From NCBI GenBank assembly GCA_029961685.1, contig JARWKL010000015.1:17420801-17484800 (forward strand): a stretch of 64,000 bases of DNA, in the 5' to 3' direction. The DNA comes from Aristolochia californica (taxonomy: Eukaryota; Streptophyta; Magnoliopsida; Piperales; Aristolochiaceae). A program made the translations under genes and the position numbers. This document shows positions 13,692-27,189 of the stretch, piece by piece (position 1 is the first letter of the stretch; every line of letters begins with the position of its first letter). The notes below the pieces were generated by a model. It was given only the letters and a program-made list of their open reading frames with translations, was not told the origin of the DNA and made no database searches.

Positions 13692-14379
13692 TCTACGGAT
13701 AATTGAAAAACCCAATATATAAAAAATAAAAGAGATTAAAATCCTTAAAAATCATAGATACTTTTTTTGGAATTATCTCTCTCAGCATTTGTGCATTTCC
13801 ATTTTGGATGTTCAATTTTTTTTCAGATCCAAACATGAGTTTACACTCTCCTGTTTTTCTGGTAAACATAAAGATAAGTCAAATATATCACAACAAAATG
13901 AAAATTTTAGAGTTTAAGTATGCAAAAAAAATTGAAAACTATAATAAATGTAAGTGAAGAAAATTATTTCCCGCATAAAAAATGAACACCAAAGTTTTGT
14001 TATCCTTGTTTGGGAAATTTCACTAGTACAACCCCTAATAGCTTGGTGGAAATTTATAAGGAAAATATTTCTAATTGATCCTAAAATGTTTTAAATGTGG
14101 TGGATATGCATGCAAGAAACATGTTGAAGGTTCAAATGACCAAATGTTCCAAAAATTTCAAGGAGAAGAAAAAATTAAATTCTTAAGTTAATGTGCGGTG
14201 GGATATTTACCAGAGCTAAACAACCCACTTTTTTGCCTATTTTACAAAAAGCGGACCTAACAATCATAGATCACCATAAATGTTTCGATCGATTAATGAT
14301 GTGTAACCTCTATAATTTTTGTTTGAAATGACTTATGGTTTGGGCGTCAACACTCAGTTAAAAATTCCTCGCACCCCAA

Positions 14380-14405
14380 CCCCCCCCCCCCCCCCCCCCC
14401 CCCCC
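14380..14405. repeat. Poly-C tract, 26 C
   Basis: The run is preceded by ccccaa. It lies at the left edge of the first unit of the 200-bp partial duplication. Confidence 0.95.
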
Positions 14406-14790
14406 TCTTCCGATGATTGCAAAACCCAATATATAAAAAACTGAAAGAGTTTACAATCCTTAAAATCACAGATACTTTTTGGAATTATCTCTATCAGGAT
14501 TTGTGCATTTCCATTTTGGAAGGTCAATTTTTTTTCAAATCCAAACTTGAGCTTTCAGTCTCCCATTTATCTGGTAAACAAAAAGATAAGCCCCTCGCCC
14601 CCCCTCTTCTGATGATTGCAAAACCCAATATATAAAAAACTAAAAGAGTTTACAATCTTTAAAAATCATAGATACTTTTTGGAATTATCTCTCTCAGCAT
14701 TTGTACATTTCCATTTTGGAAGGTCAATTTTTTTTCAAATCCAAACTTGTGCTTTCACTCTCCCATTTATCTGGTAAACAAAAAGATAAG
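14391..14790 (+). repeat. 200-bp partial monomer tandem duplication (two units)
   Basis: The unit 14391-14590 is repeated at 14591-14790. Both run from the C tract through the anchor to 'ctggtaaacaaaaagataag', and both carry the otherwise unusual variants 'ggaaggtcaatt', 'gctttca' and 'catttatctgg'. The second unit has a much shorter C tract, 'cccctcgccccccc'. The shared private variants show a local duplication with one end in the C-rich tract. Confidence 0.9.
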
Positions 14791-15268
14791 GAAAATAGAA
14801 AACAAAATAAAAATTTTAGAGTTTATGTATGCAAAAAAATTTGAAAAAAATAATAAATGCAAGTGAAGAAAATTATTTCATGCACTAAAAATGAACACCA
14901 AAGTTTTGTTATCCATGTTTTGGAAATTCCATTAGTGCAACCCCTAATAGCTTAGTGGAATTTTATAAGAAAGTGATTTCTAATCGATACTAACATGTTT
15001 TAAATGTGGTGGATATGCATTTCAGAAACATGTTGAAGATACAAATGACCTAATGATCGAAAGAGTAGAAAAAATTAAATTTTCAAGTTAACGTGCAGTG
15101 GGAAATTTACCAGATCCAAACAACCCACTTTTTACCCATTTTACAAAAAGTGGACCTAACATTCATAGATCACCGTCAATGTTTTAATCGATTAATGATG
15201 TGTGACGGCTATAATTTTTTTTAGAAATGACTTTTAGTTTGGGAGTCAACACTTAGGTAAAAAGGCCT

Positions 15269-15295
15269 CCCCCCCCCCCCCCCCCCCCCCCCCCC
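15269..15295. repeat. Poly-C tract, 27 C
   Basis: Uninterrupted run between 'aaaggcct' and 'tctcgccttctgat'. Confidence 0.95.
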
Positions 15296-16598
15296 TCTCG
15301 CCTTCTGATAATTGCAAAACCCAATATATAAAAAACTAAAAGAGTTTACATTCCTTTAAAATCACAGATACTTGTTGGAATTATTGCTCTCAGCATTTGT
15401 GCATTTCCATTTTGGATGTTCAATTTTTTTTCAAATCCAAACTTGAGTTTTCACTCTCGCAGTTTTCTGGCAAACAAAAAGATAAGGCAAATAGATCACA
15501 ACAAAATCAAAATTTTAGAGTTTATGTATGCAAACAAAAATTGAAAACTACAATAAATGTAAGTAAAGAAAATTATTTCATGCACAAAAAATGAACACCA
15601 AAGTTTTGTTATCCATGTTTGGGAAATTCCACTAGTACAACCCCTAATAGCTTGGTGGAATTTTAAAAGAAAGAGATTTTTAATTGATCATAACATGTTT
15701 TAAATGTGGTGGATATGCATGCCAGAAACATGTTGAAGATGCAAATGACCTAATGATCCAAAAACTTCGAGTAGAAAAAATTAAACTCTCAAGTTAATGA
15801 GTGGTGGGATATTTACCAGAGCCAAACAACCCACTTTTTGTCTATTTTAAAAAAAGTGGACCTCACAATCATAGATCATCATAAATGTTTTGATTGATTA
15901 ATGATGTGTAACGACAATAATTTTTGTTAGAAATGACTTTTGGTTTGGGAGTCAACACCTTGATAAAAATGCCTTGCCCCCCTCTTCCGATGATTGCCAA
16001 ACCCAATTTATAAAATACTAAAAGAGTTTACAATCCGTAAAAATCACAAATACTTTTTGAATTTCCCTTTCAACATTTGAGCATTTCCATTTGGGATGTT
16101 CAATTTTTTTTCAAATCCAAACTTGGGTTTTCACTGTCCCTTTTTTCTCGTAAATAAAAAGATAAGGCAAATAGATCACAACAAAATGAAAATTTGAGTG
16201 TTTATGTATGCAAAACAATATGAAAACTAAAATAATTGTAAGTGAAGAAAATTATTTCATACACTAAAAATGAACATCAATGTTTTGTTATCCATGTTTG
16301 GGAAATTCGACTAGTACAACACCTAATAGCTTGGTGGAATTTTATAAGAAAGAGATTTTTAATTGAAATGACATATGACCCAAAAATTTCAAGCAGTACA
16401 AAAAATTAAATTCTCAAGTTAACGTGCGGTAAGATATTTACAAGAGCCAAACTACCCACTTTTTGCCTATTTTAAAAAAAGCGTACCTATCAACCATTGA
16501 TCATCGTAAATGTTTTGATCGATTAATGATGTGTAATGTCTATATTTTTTTATAGAAATGACTTATGGTTTGGGAGTTAACACTCGGTTAAAATTGCC

Positions 16599-16601
<3 letters not shown>

Positions 16602-16634
<33 letters not shown>
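16602..16634. repeat. Poly-C tract, 33 C
   Basis: Second longest C run, between 'aaattgcctaa' and 'tctcccctctcttcc'. Confidence 0.95.
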
Positions 16635-16636
<2 letters not shown>

Positions 16637-18042
16637 TCCCCTCTCTTCCGATGATTGCAAAAACCAATATATAAAAAAGAAAAGAGTTTACAATCGTTAA
16701 AAATCACATATACTTTTTGGAATTATCTCTCTCAGCATTTGTGCATTTCCATTTTGGATGCTCAATTTTGTTTCAAATCCACACTTGAGTTTTTACTCTC
16801 TCATTTTTGTTGTAAACAAAAAGATAAAGCAAATAGATCACAACAAAATGAAAATTTTAGAGTTTATCTATGCAAAAAAATTTGAAAAATATAATAAATG
16901 TAAGGCAAGAAAATTATTTCATGCACTACAAATGAACACCAAAGTTTTGTTATCCATGTTTGGGAAATTCCACTAGTACAACCACTAATAGCTTGGTGGA
17001 ATTTTTTATGAAAGAGATTTCTAATTGATCCTAATAAATTTTAAATGTGGTGGATATGCATGCCAGAGACATGTTGAAGATGCAAATGACCTAATGATCC
17101 AAAAATTTCTAGGAGAAGAAAAAATTAAATTCTCAAGTTAACGTGCGGTGGGATATTTACTAGAGCCAAACAACCAACTTTTTGCCTATTTTAAAAAAAG
17201 CGGACCTAACTATCGTTGGTCATTGTAAATGTTTTGATTGATTAATGATGTGTAACAACTTTAATTTTTGTTAGAAATGACATATGGTTTTGGGAGTCAA
17301 CACTTAGTTAAAAAAGGCATCGACCCCACCCTCCCCCCCCCCCCCCTACCCTCCTCCCTCTTCCGATGATTGCGAAACCCAATGTATAAAACTAAAAGAG
17401 TTTTCAATCCTTAAAAATCACAGATACATTTTGGAATTATCTCTCTCAGCATTTGTGCATTTCCATTTTGGATGTTCAATTTTTTTTCAAATCCAAATTT
17501 GAGTTTTCACTCTCCCATTTTTCTCGTCAACAAAAAGATTTGTCAAATAGATCACAACAAAATGAAAATTTAAGAGTTTATGTATGCAAAAGAATTTCAA
17601 AACTGTAATAAGTGTAAGTGAAGAAAATTATTTCACGCACTAAAAATGAACACCAAAGTTTTGTTATCCATGTTTTGGAAATTCCACTAGTACAACCCCT
17701 AATAACTTGGTGGAATTTTATAAGAAAGAGATTCTAATTGATCCTAAAAAGTTTTAAATGTGGTGGATATGCATGCCAGAAACATGTTGAAGATGCAAAT
17801 GACCTAATAATCCAATAATTTCAAGGAGTAGAAAAAATTAGATTCTCAAGTTAACGTGCGGTGGGATATTTACTAGAGCCAAACAACCCACTTTTAGCCT
17901 ACTTTACAAAAACCGGACATATCTATCGTAGGTCATTGTAAATGTTTTGATCGATTAATGATGTGTAACAGCTTTAATTTTTGTTAGAAATGACTTATGG
18001 TTTTGCGAGTCAACACATAGTTAAAATAAGCATCGACCCCCT

Positions 18043-18070
18043 CCCCCCCCCCCCCCCCCCCCCCCCCCCC
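18043..18070. repeat. Poly-C tract, 28 C
   Basis: The run is flanked by 'gcatcgaccccct' and 'tacactcctccc'. The monomer before it has a similar but shorter run at 17333-17346, so these two copies look closely related. Confidence 0.95.
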
Positions 18071-20021
18071 TACACTCCTCCCTCTTCCGATGATTGCAAA
18101 AACCAACATATAAAGAACTAAAAGAGTTTCCAATCCTTAAAGATCATAAATACGTTTTGGAATTATCTCTCTCAGTATTTGTACATTTCCATTTTGGATG
18201 TTCAATTTTTTTTTAAAACCAAACTTGTGTTTTCACTCTCCCTTTTTTCTTGTAAATAAAAAGATAAGGCAAATATATCACAACAAAATGAAAATTTGAG
18301 AGTTTATGTATGCAAAAAAATTTGAAAACTATAATAAATGTAAGTGAAGAAAATTATTTCATGCACTAAAAATGAATATCAATGTTTTGTTATCCATGTT
18401 TGGGAAATTCCACTAGTACAACCCCCAATAGCTTGGTGGAATTTTATAAGAAAGTGATTTCTAATTGATCCTAACACGTTTTAAATGTGGTGGACATGCA
18501 TGCCAGAAACATGTTGAAGATGCAAATGACCTAATGATCCAAAAATTTCATGGAGTAGAAAAAATTAAATTCTCATGTTAACGTGCGGTGGGATAGTTAC
18601 TTGAGCCGAACAACTCACTTTTTGCCTATTTTACAAAAACCGAACCTAATAATCATTGATCATCGTAAATGTTTTGATTGATTAATGATGTGTAATGCCT
18701 ATAATTTTTTTTAGAAATCACTTATGGTTTGGGAGTCAACACTCTATTAAAAATGCCTTGCCCCCTCTTCCGATGATAGCAAAACCCAATATATAAAAAG
18801 CTAAAAGATTTTACAATTCTTAAAAATCATAGATACTTTTCTGAATTATCTCTCTCAGCATTTGTGCATTTCCATTTTGGATGTTCAATTTTTTTTCAAA
18901 TCCAAACTTTTGTTTTCACTCTCCCATTTTTCTGGTAAACAAAAATATAAGGCAAAGAGATCACTACAAAATGAAAATTTTAGAGTTGATGTATGCAAAA
19001 AAATTTGAAAACTATAATAAATGTAATTGACGAAAAATATTTCACGCACTAAAAATTAACACGAAAGTTTTGTTATCCATGTTTTGGAAATTCAACTAGC
19101 TTGGTGAAATTTTATAAGAAAGAGATTTCGAATTGATCCTAACATGTTTTAAATGTGGTGGATGTGCATGCCAGAAACAGGTTGAAGATGCAAATGACCT
19201 AATGATCCAAAAATTTGGAGTAGAAAAAATTAAATTATCAAGTTAACATGCAGTGGATATTTACAAGAGCCAAACAATCCACTTTTTGCCTATTTTACAA
19301 AAAGCGGACCTAACAATCATAGATCATCGTAAATATTTTGATCGATTAATGGTGTGTAACGGCTATAATTTTTGTTAGAAATGACTAATGTTTTGGGAGC
19401 CAACACCTAGTAAAAATGCCATGCCCTCAACCCCCCCCCCCTGTTGCTCTCTTCCGATGATTGCAAAACCCAATATATAAAAAAACTAAAAGAGTTTACA
19501 ATCCTTTAAAATCACAGATACTTTTTGGAATTATCTCTCTCAGCACATTTTCATTTTGGATGTTTAATTTTTTTTTCAAATCCAAACTTGAGTTTTCACT
19601 CTCCCTTTTTTCTCGTCAATAAAAAAATAAGGCAAATAGATCACAACAAAATTAAAATTTGAGAGTTTATGTATGCAGAAAAAAATTGAAAACTATAATA
19701 AATGTTAGTGAAGAAAATTATTTCAAGCACTAAAAATGAACATCAATGTTTTCTTATCCATGTTTGGGAAATTCCACAAGTACAATCCCAAAAAGCTTGG
19801 TGGAATTTTATAAGAAAAAGATTTCTAATTTATCCTAGCATGTTTTAAATGTGGTGGATATGCAAGCCAGAAACATGTTGACGATGGAAATGACCTAATG
19901 AACCAAAAATTTCAAGCAGTCGAAAAAATTAAATTCTCAAGTTAACGTGCGGTGGGATATTTACCAAAGCCAAACAACCCACTTTTTTCCAATTTTACAA
20001 AAAGCAGACCTAACAATCATT

Positions 20022-20045
20022 GATTATCGAAAATGAACACCAAAT
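20022..20045 (+). other. Large deletion inside a monomer
   Basis: The sequence 'cattgattatcgaaaatg' continues into 'aacaccaaatttttg'. The usual intervening part of about 420 bp, including the C tract and anchor, is absent, with aaatg shared at the join. Copies to the right begin to show 'gttattcatg' and 'attagaaaac', which are later typical of X-type monomers, so this may be the real edge of block B2. Confidence 0.8.
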
Positions 20046-20424
20046 TTTTGTTATTCATGTTTGGGAAATTCCACTAGTACAACCCCTAATAGCTTGGTGG
20101 AATTTTGTAAGAAAGAGATTCTAATTGATCCTAACATGTTTTAAATGTGGTGGATATGCATGCCAGAAACATGTTGAAGATGCAAATGGCCTAATAATCC
20201 AATAATTTCAAGGAGTCGAAAAAATGAGATTCCCAAGTTAACGTGCATTGGGATATTTACTAGAGCCAAACAACCCACTTCTTGCCTATTTTACAAAAAC
20301 TGAACCTAACAATCATAGATAATCAAAAGTTTTTTGAACTACTAATGATGCGTAACAGCTATAATTTTTGTTAGAAATGACTTATGGTTTGGGAGACAAT
20401 ACTCCGTTCAAACTTCTGCACACA

Positions 20425-20447
20425 CCCCCCCCCCCCCCCCCCCCCCC
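20425..20447. repeat. Poly-C tract, 23 C
   Basis: Uninterrupted run preceded by 'tctgcacaca'; the last long C tract before block B2. Confidence 0.95.
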
Positions 20448-20769
20448 ACTTCTGATGATTGCAAAACCCAACATTGCAAGAACTAAAAGAGTTTACAATC
20501 CTTAAAGATCACAAATACTTTTTTGAATTATCTTTCTCAGCATTTGTGCATTTCCATTTTGGATGTTCAATTTTTTTTCAAATCCAAACTTGAGTTTTCA
20601 CTCTCCCATTTTTCTCATAAAAAAAAAGAAAAGGCAAATAGATTACAACAAAATGAAAATTTAAGAGTTTATCTATGCAAAAAAATTAGAAAACTATAAT
20701 AAATGTAAATGAAGAAAATTATTTCTCGCACAAAAAAAGAACACCAAAGTTTTGTTATTCATGTTTGGG

Positions 20770-20880
20770 AAATTCCACTAGTACAACCCTTAATAACTTG
20801 GTGGAATTTTATAAGAAAGAGATTTCTAGTCGATCCTAACATGTTTTAAATGTGGTGGATATGCATGCCAGAAACATGTT
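20770..20880 (+). other. Dyad-symmetry cluster of the monomer (representative copy)
   Basis: Three inverted repeats follow one another within 111 bp. The first is aaattccac (20770-20778) with gtggaattt (20801-20809). The second is agaaa-gaga-tttct (20814-20827), a 5-bp stem with a 4-base loop. The third is aacatgttt (20838-20846) with aaacatgtt (20872-20880), whose loop contains the palindromes atgcat and gcatgc. The same three dyads can be seen in most monomers in every block, often with one or two mismatches; this copy is perfect. They could form hairpins or cruciforms in supercoiled DNA. Whether they do anything in the cell is not shown by the sequence. Confidence 0.75.
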
Positions 20881-23800
20881 GAAGATGCAAATGACCTAAT
20901 GATCCAAAAATTTCAAGGAGTAGAAAAAATTAAATTTTCAAGTTAATGTGTGGTGGGATATTTACCAGAGCCAAACAACTAGCTTTTTACCATTTTTACA
21001 AAAAGCGGACCTAACAATCATAAATCATTCTAAATATTTTGATCGATTAATGATGTGTAACAGCTATAATTTTTGTTAGAAATGACTTATGGTTTGGGAG
21101 TCAACACTCAGTGAAAAATGCCTCTTCCGATGATTGCAAAACCCAATATATAAACAACTAAAAGAGTTTGCAATCCTTAAAAATCACAGATATTTTTTTG
21201 AAATATCTCTCTCGGTATTTGTGCATTTCCATTTAGGAAGTTGAATTTTTTTTCAAGTCCAAACTTGAGTTTTTAGTCTCCCATTTTTCTCGTAAACAAA
21301 AAGATAAGGCAAATAGATTACAACAAAATGAAAATTTAAGAGTTTATCTATGCAAAAAAATTAGAAAACTATAATCAATGTAAATGAAAAAAATTATTTC
21401 TCGCACTAAAAAAGAACACCAAAGTTTTGTTATTCATGTTTGGGAAATTCCACTAGTACAACCCCTAATAGCTTGGTGGAAGTTTATAAGAAAGAGATTT
21501 CTAGAGCATCCTAACATGTTTTAAATGGGGTGGATATGCATGCCAGAAACATATTGAAGATGCAAATGACCTAATGATCCAAAAATTTCAAGGAGAATAA
21601 AAAATTAAATTCACAAGTTAACGTGCGATTGTATATTACTAGAGCCAAACAACCCACTTTTTGACTATTTAAAAAAAAGCAGACCAAAAATTCATAGATC
21701 AATATAAAAGTTTTGATCGATTAATGATGTGAAACGGCTATAATTTTTGCTAATAATGACATATGGTTTGGGAGTCAACACTCAGCGAAAAATGCCTCTT
21801 CCTATGATTGAAAAACCCAATATATAAACAACAACAAAAAACTCACAATCCTTAAAAATCACAGATATTTTTTGGAATTATGTCTCTCAGAATTTGTGCA
21901 TTTCCATTATGGAAGTTCAATTTTTTTTCAAATCCAAACTTGAGTTTTCACTCTCCCTTTTTTCTCATAAACAAAAAGATAAGGCAAATATATCGCAACA
22001 AAATGAAAATTTTAAAGTTTATGTATGCAAAAGAATTTAAAAACTATAATAAATGTAAGTGAAGAAAATTATTTCACGCACTAAAACTGAACACCAAAGT
22101 TTTGTTATCCTTCTTTTGGAAATTCCACTAGTAGAATCCCTTATAAGAAAGAGATTTCTAGTTGATCCTAACATGTTTTAAATGAGATGGATATGCTTGC
22201 CAAAAACATGTTAAAGACGCAAATGACCTAATGATGCAAAAATTTCAAGAAGTAGAAAAAATTAAATTCTCAAGTTAACGTGTGGTTTGATATTTACCAG
22301 AGCCAAACAACCTACTTTTTGCCTATTTTAAAAAAGCGGACCTAAAAATCATAAATCATCGTAAATGTTTTGATCAATTAATGATGAGTAACGGTTATAA
22401 TTTTTGTTAAAAATGACTTATTGTATTGGAGTCAACACTCAGTTAAAAATGCATCCCCCCCCTCTTCCGATGATTGCAAAACCTCATATATAAAAAACTC
22501 AAAGAATTTAAAATCCTTAAAAATCAAAGATAAAATTTGTGGAATTATCTCTCTCAGAATTTTTGCCTTTTGGGTGTTCAAATTTTTTCAAATCCAAACT
22601 TGAGTTTTCACACTCCTTTTTTTCTCGTAAACAAAAAGATAAGGCAAATAGATCACAACAAAATGAAATTTTAGAGGTTATATATGCAAATAAATTTGAA
22701 AAATATAATAAATTTAAGTGAAGAAAAAAATTTCATGTACTAAAAATGAACACCAAAGTTTTGTGATCCATGTTTGGGAAATTCCACTAGTTCAACCCCT
22801 AATATCTTGGTGCAATTTTATAAGAAAGAGATTCTAATTGATCCTAACATGTTTTAAATGTGGTGGATATGCATGCCAGAAACATGTTGAAGATGCAAAT
22901 GCCGTAATGATCCAAAAATTTTAAGGAGTAGAAAAAATTAAATTCTCAAGTTAAGGTGCGGTGGGATATTTACCAGAGCCAAACAACCCACTATTTTCCT
23001 ATTTTACAAAAACCAAACCTAGCAATCATAGATCATCATAAATGTTTTGATCGATTGGTGATGTGTAACGGCTATAATTTTTGTTATAAATTACTTATGG
23101 TTTGAGAGTCAACACTCGGTGAAAAATGGTTGTTCCGATGATTGCAAAACCCAATATATAAACAACTAAAAGAGTTTACAATCCTTAAAAATCACCGAAA
23201 TTTTTTGGAATTATCTCTCTCATAATTTGTACATTTCCATTATGGAAGTTCAATTTTTTTTCAAATCCAAACTTGAGTTTTCACTCTCCCTTTTTTCTCG
23301 TAAACCAAAAGATAAGGAAAATAGATCACAACAAAATGAAAATTTTAGAGTTTATGTATGCAATAGAATTTGAAAACTATAATAAAGGTAAGTGAAGAAA
23401 ATTATTTTACGCACTAAAAATGAACATAAAAGTTTTGTGATCTATGTTTGGGAAATTCCACTAGTACAACCCCTAACAACTTGGAAGAATTTTATAAGAA
23501 AGAGATTCTAATTGATCCTAACATATTTTAAATGTGGTGGATATGCATGCTAGAAACATGTTGAAGATGCAATTGACCTAATGATCCAAAAATTTCAAGG
23601 AGAAGAAAAAATTAAATTCTCAAATTAACGAGCGGTGGGATATTTACCAGAACCAAACAACCCACTTTTTGCCTATTATTCAAAAACCGGACTTAACAAT
23701 CATAGATCATCATAAATGTTTTGATCAATTAATGATTTGGAATGACTATATTTTTTTTTAGAAATGACTTATGGTTTGGGAGTCGACACTCAGTGAAAAA

Positions 23801-25680
23801 TGCCTCTTCCGATGATTGCAAAACCAAATATATAAACAACTAAAAGTGTTTACAATCCTTAAAAATCTCAGATTTTTTTTGGAATTATCTTTCTCAGCGT
23901 TGGTGCATTTACATTTTGGAAGTTCAATTTTATTTAAAATCCAAACTTGAGTTTTCACTCTCCCATTTTTCTTGAAAAGAAAACGATAAGGCAAAATGAT
24001 CACAACAAAATGAAAATTTTAGAGTTTATGAATGCAAAAAAATTTGAAAACTACAATAAATGTTCGTGAAGAAAATTATTACACGCACTAAAACTGAAGT
24101 TTTGTTATCCATGTTTGGGAAATTCCACTAGTACAACCCCTTATAGCTTGGTGGGATTTTATAAGAAAGAGATTTCTAGTTGATCCTAACATGTTTTAAA
24201 TGTTGTGGATATGTATACCAGAAACATGTTGAAGATGCAAATGATCTAATGATGCAAAAATTTTGAGTAGAAAAAATTAAATTCTCAAGTTAACGTGTGG
24301 TTGGATAATTACCAAAGCCAAACAACCCACTTTTTGCCTTTTTTCAAAAAGCAGACCTAACAATCATAGATATTTGTAAATATTTTGATCGATTAATGAA
24401 GTGGAATGGTTATAATTTTTTTTTAAAATGACTTATGGTTTTGGAGTCAATAGTCAGTTAAAAATGCATCGCCCCCCCTCTTCCGATGATTGCAAAACCC
24501 AATATATGAAAAACTCAAAGAGCTTAAAATCCTTAAAAATCAAAGATAAAATTTGTGGAATTATCTCTCTCAGCATTTGTGCATTTTGGGTGTTCAATTT
24601 TTTTTCAAATCCAAACTTGAGTTTTCACACTCCCTTTTTTCTCGTAAATAAAAAGATAAGGCAAATATATCACAACAAAATGAAAATTTTAGAGTTTATG
24701 TATGCAAAAAATTTTGAAAACTATAATAAATGTAAGTGAAGAAAAACATTTCACTAAAAATGAACACCAAAATTTTTTGATCCTTGTTTGGGAAATTCCA
24801 CTAGTTTAACCCCTAATAGCTTGCTGGAATTTTATAAGAAAGAAATTCTAATTGATCCTAACATGTTTTAAATGTGGTGGATATGCATGCCAGAAACATG
24901 TTGAAGATGCAATTGACCTAATGATCCCAAATTTTCAAGGCGTAGAAAAAATTAAATTCTCAAGTTAACGTGCGGTGGGATATTTACTAGAGCCAAACAA
25001 CCCACTTTTCCCCTATTTTAAAAAAAGCGGACCAAACAACCATAGATCATTGTAAATGTTTTGATCGATTAATGATGTGTAATGGCTATAATTTTTATTA
25101 GAAATTACTTATGGTTTGGGAGTCAACACTCAGTGAAAAATGCATCTTTCGATGATTGCAAGACCCAATATATAAACATCTAAAAGAGTTTACATTCCTT
25201 AAAAATCACAGATTTTATTTTTGGAATTATCTCTCTCAGCATATGTGCATTTCCATTTTGGAAGTTCAATTTTTTTTCAAATCCAAACTTGAGTTTTCAC
25301 TCTCCCATTTTTCTCGTATACAAAAAGATAACGCAAATAGATCACAACAAAATGAATATTTTAGAGTTTATGTATGCAAAAAAATTAGAAAAGTACAATC
25401 AATGTAAGTGAAGAAAATTATTTCATGCTCTAAAAATGAACACCAACAATTTGTTATCCATGTTTGGGAAATTCCACTAGTACAACCCCTAATAGCTTGG
25501 TGGAATTTTATAAGAAAGAGATTTCTATTTGATCCTAAAATGTTTTAAATGTGGTGGATATGCATGCAAGAAACTTGTTGAAGATGCAAATGACCTAATG
25601 ATCCAAAAATTTCAAGGAGTAAAAAAAATTAAATTCTCAAGTTAACGTGTAGTGGGATGTTTACCAGAGCCAAACAACCC

Positions 25681-27189
25681 ACTTTTTCCATATTTAACAA
25701 AAAGCGGACCTGACAATCATAGATCATCGTAAATGTTTTGATCGATTAATGATTTGTAACGTTTAGAATTTTTGTTAAAAATGACTTATGGTTTGGGAAT
25801 CAACACACAGTTAAAACTGCTTCCCCCCTTCCCTCCTCTTCCCATGATTTCAAAACCCAATATATGAAAAACTCAAAGAGTTTACAATCCTTAAAAATCA
25901 TAGATATGTTTGTGGAATTATCTCTCTCAGCATTTATGCATTTTGGGTATATGTTTGTGGAATTATCTCTATCAGCATTTGTGCATTTTGGGTCTTCAAT
26001 TTTTTTTCAAGTGCAAACTTGAGTTTACACTCTCCCTTTTTTCTCATAAAAAAAAAGATAAGACAAATAGATCACAACAAAATGAAAATTTTAGAGTTTA
26101 TGTATGCAAAAAAATTTGAAAACTAAAATAAATGTAAGTGAAGAAAATTATTTCACGCACTAAAAATGAACACCAAAGTTTTGCGATCCATGTTTGGGAA
26201 ATTACACTAGTACAACCCCTAATAGCTTGGTGGAATTTTATAAGAAGGAGATTCTAATTGATCCTAACATGTTTTAAATGTGGTGGATATGCATGCCAGA
26301 AACATGTTGAAGATGCAAATGTCCTAATGATCCAAAAATTTCGAGTAGAAAAATATAAATTCTCAAGTTAAAGTGCAGTGGGATATTTACAAGAGCCAAA
26401 CAACCCACTATTTGCCAATTTTTAAAAAGCAGACCTAACAATCATAGATCATCGTAAATGTTTTGATCGATTAATGATGTGTAACGATTATAATTTTTAT
26501 TTGAAATGACTTATGGTTCGGGAAGTGAAAAATGCTTCTTCCGAAGATTACAAAACCCAATATATAAACAACTAAAAGAGTTTACAATCCTAAAAAATCA
26601 CAGATATTTTTTGGAATAATCTCTCTAAGCATTTGTGCATTTCCATTTTGGAAGTTCAATTTTTTTTCAAATCCAAACATGAGTTTTCTCTGTCTCATTT
26701 TTCTTGTAACCAAAAAGATAAGGCAAATAGATCACAAACAAATTAGAAAACAATAATAAATGTAAGTGAAGAAAATTATTTCACGCACTAAAAATGAACA
26801 CCAAAGTTTTGTTATCCATGTTTGGGAAATTCCACTAGTACAAACCCTTATAGCTTGGTGGAATTTTATAAGGAAAAGATTTCTAGTTGATCCTAAGATG
26901 TTTTAAATGTGGTGGATATGCATTCCAGAAATATGTTGAAGATGTAAATATCCTAATGATCCAAAAATTTCAAGGAGTAGAAAAACTTAAATTCTCAAGT
27001 TAACTTGCGGAGGGATATTTACTAGAGCCAAAAAACCCACTTTTTGCCTATTTTACAAAAAGAAGACCTAACAATGATAGATCATGATAACTGTTTTGAT
27101 TGATTAATGATGTGTAACTATTATAATTTTTGTTAAAAATGACATATGGTTTGGGATTCAACACTCAGTTAAAAATGCCTCACCCCCCC
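25681..27189 (+). repeat. 1509-bp tandem duplication, first copy
   Basis: The segment starts at 'actttttccatatttaac' and ends in the C tract 'cctcaccccccc'. It contains one Y monomer and one X monomer plus about 145 bp. It is nearly identical to 27190-28698 at a constant offset of 1509. I count roughly nine differences by eye, whereas ordinary neighbouring monomers differ at many positions. An open frame at 25910-26119 has an identical twin at 27419-27628 because of this duplication. Confidence 0.92.
25904..25993 (+). repeat. 45-bp direct duplication inside a Y monomer
   Basis: The stretch from 'atatgtttgtggaatt' to 'gcattttgggt' occurs at 25904-25948 and again at 25949-25993. It has two differences, ctctctcagcatttatgc against ctctatcagcatttgtgc. 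Confidence 0.92.

Larger units (their letters stand above)
12951..21100 (+). repeat. Satellite block B1: monomers with long poly-C tracts
   Basis: Anchors lie near 13042, 13697, 14412, 14611, 15307, 15989, 16650, 17365, 18089, 18772, 19456 and 20454. Most copies carry 'gccagaaac' in place of 'gcctgaaac' and 'gcaaaaaaatttgaaaac' with seven A. Nine of the monomers have pure C runs of 11-34 bases just before the anchor. Irregular copies include a deletion near 13653, a 200-bp partial duplication at 14391-14790, a deletion near 16364, a small deletion near 19097, and a deletion near 20032 that removes about 420 bp including the anchor. The right boundary with block B2 is gradual and is placed by the first 'cagtgaaaaatg' variant near 21109. 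No coding region is supported. Confidence 0.9.
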
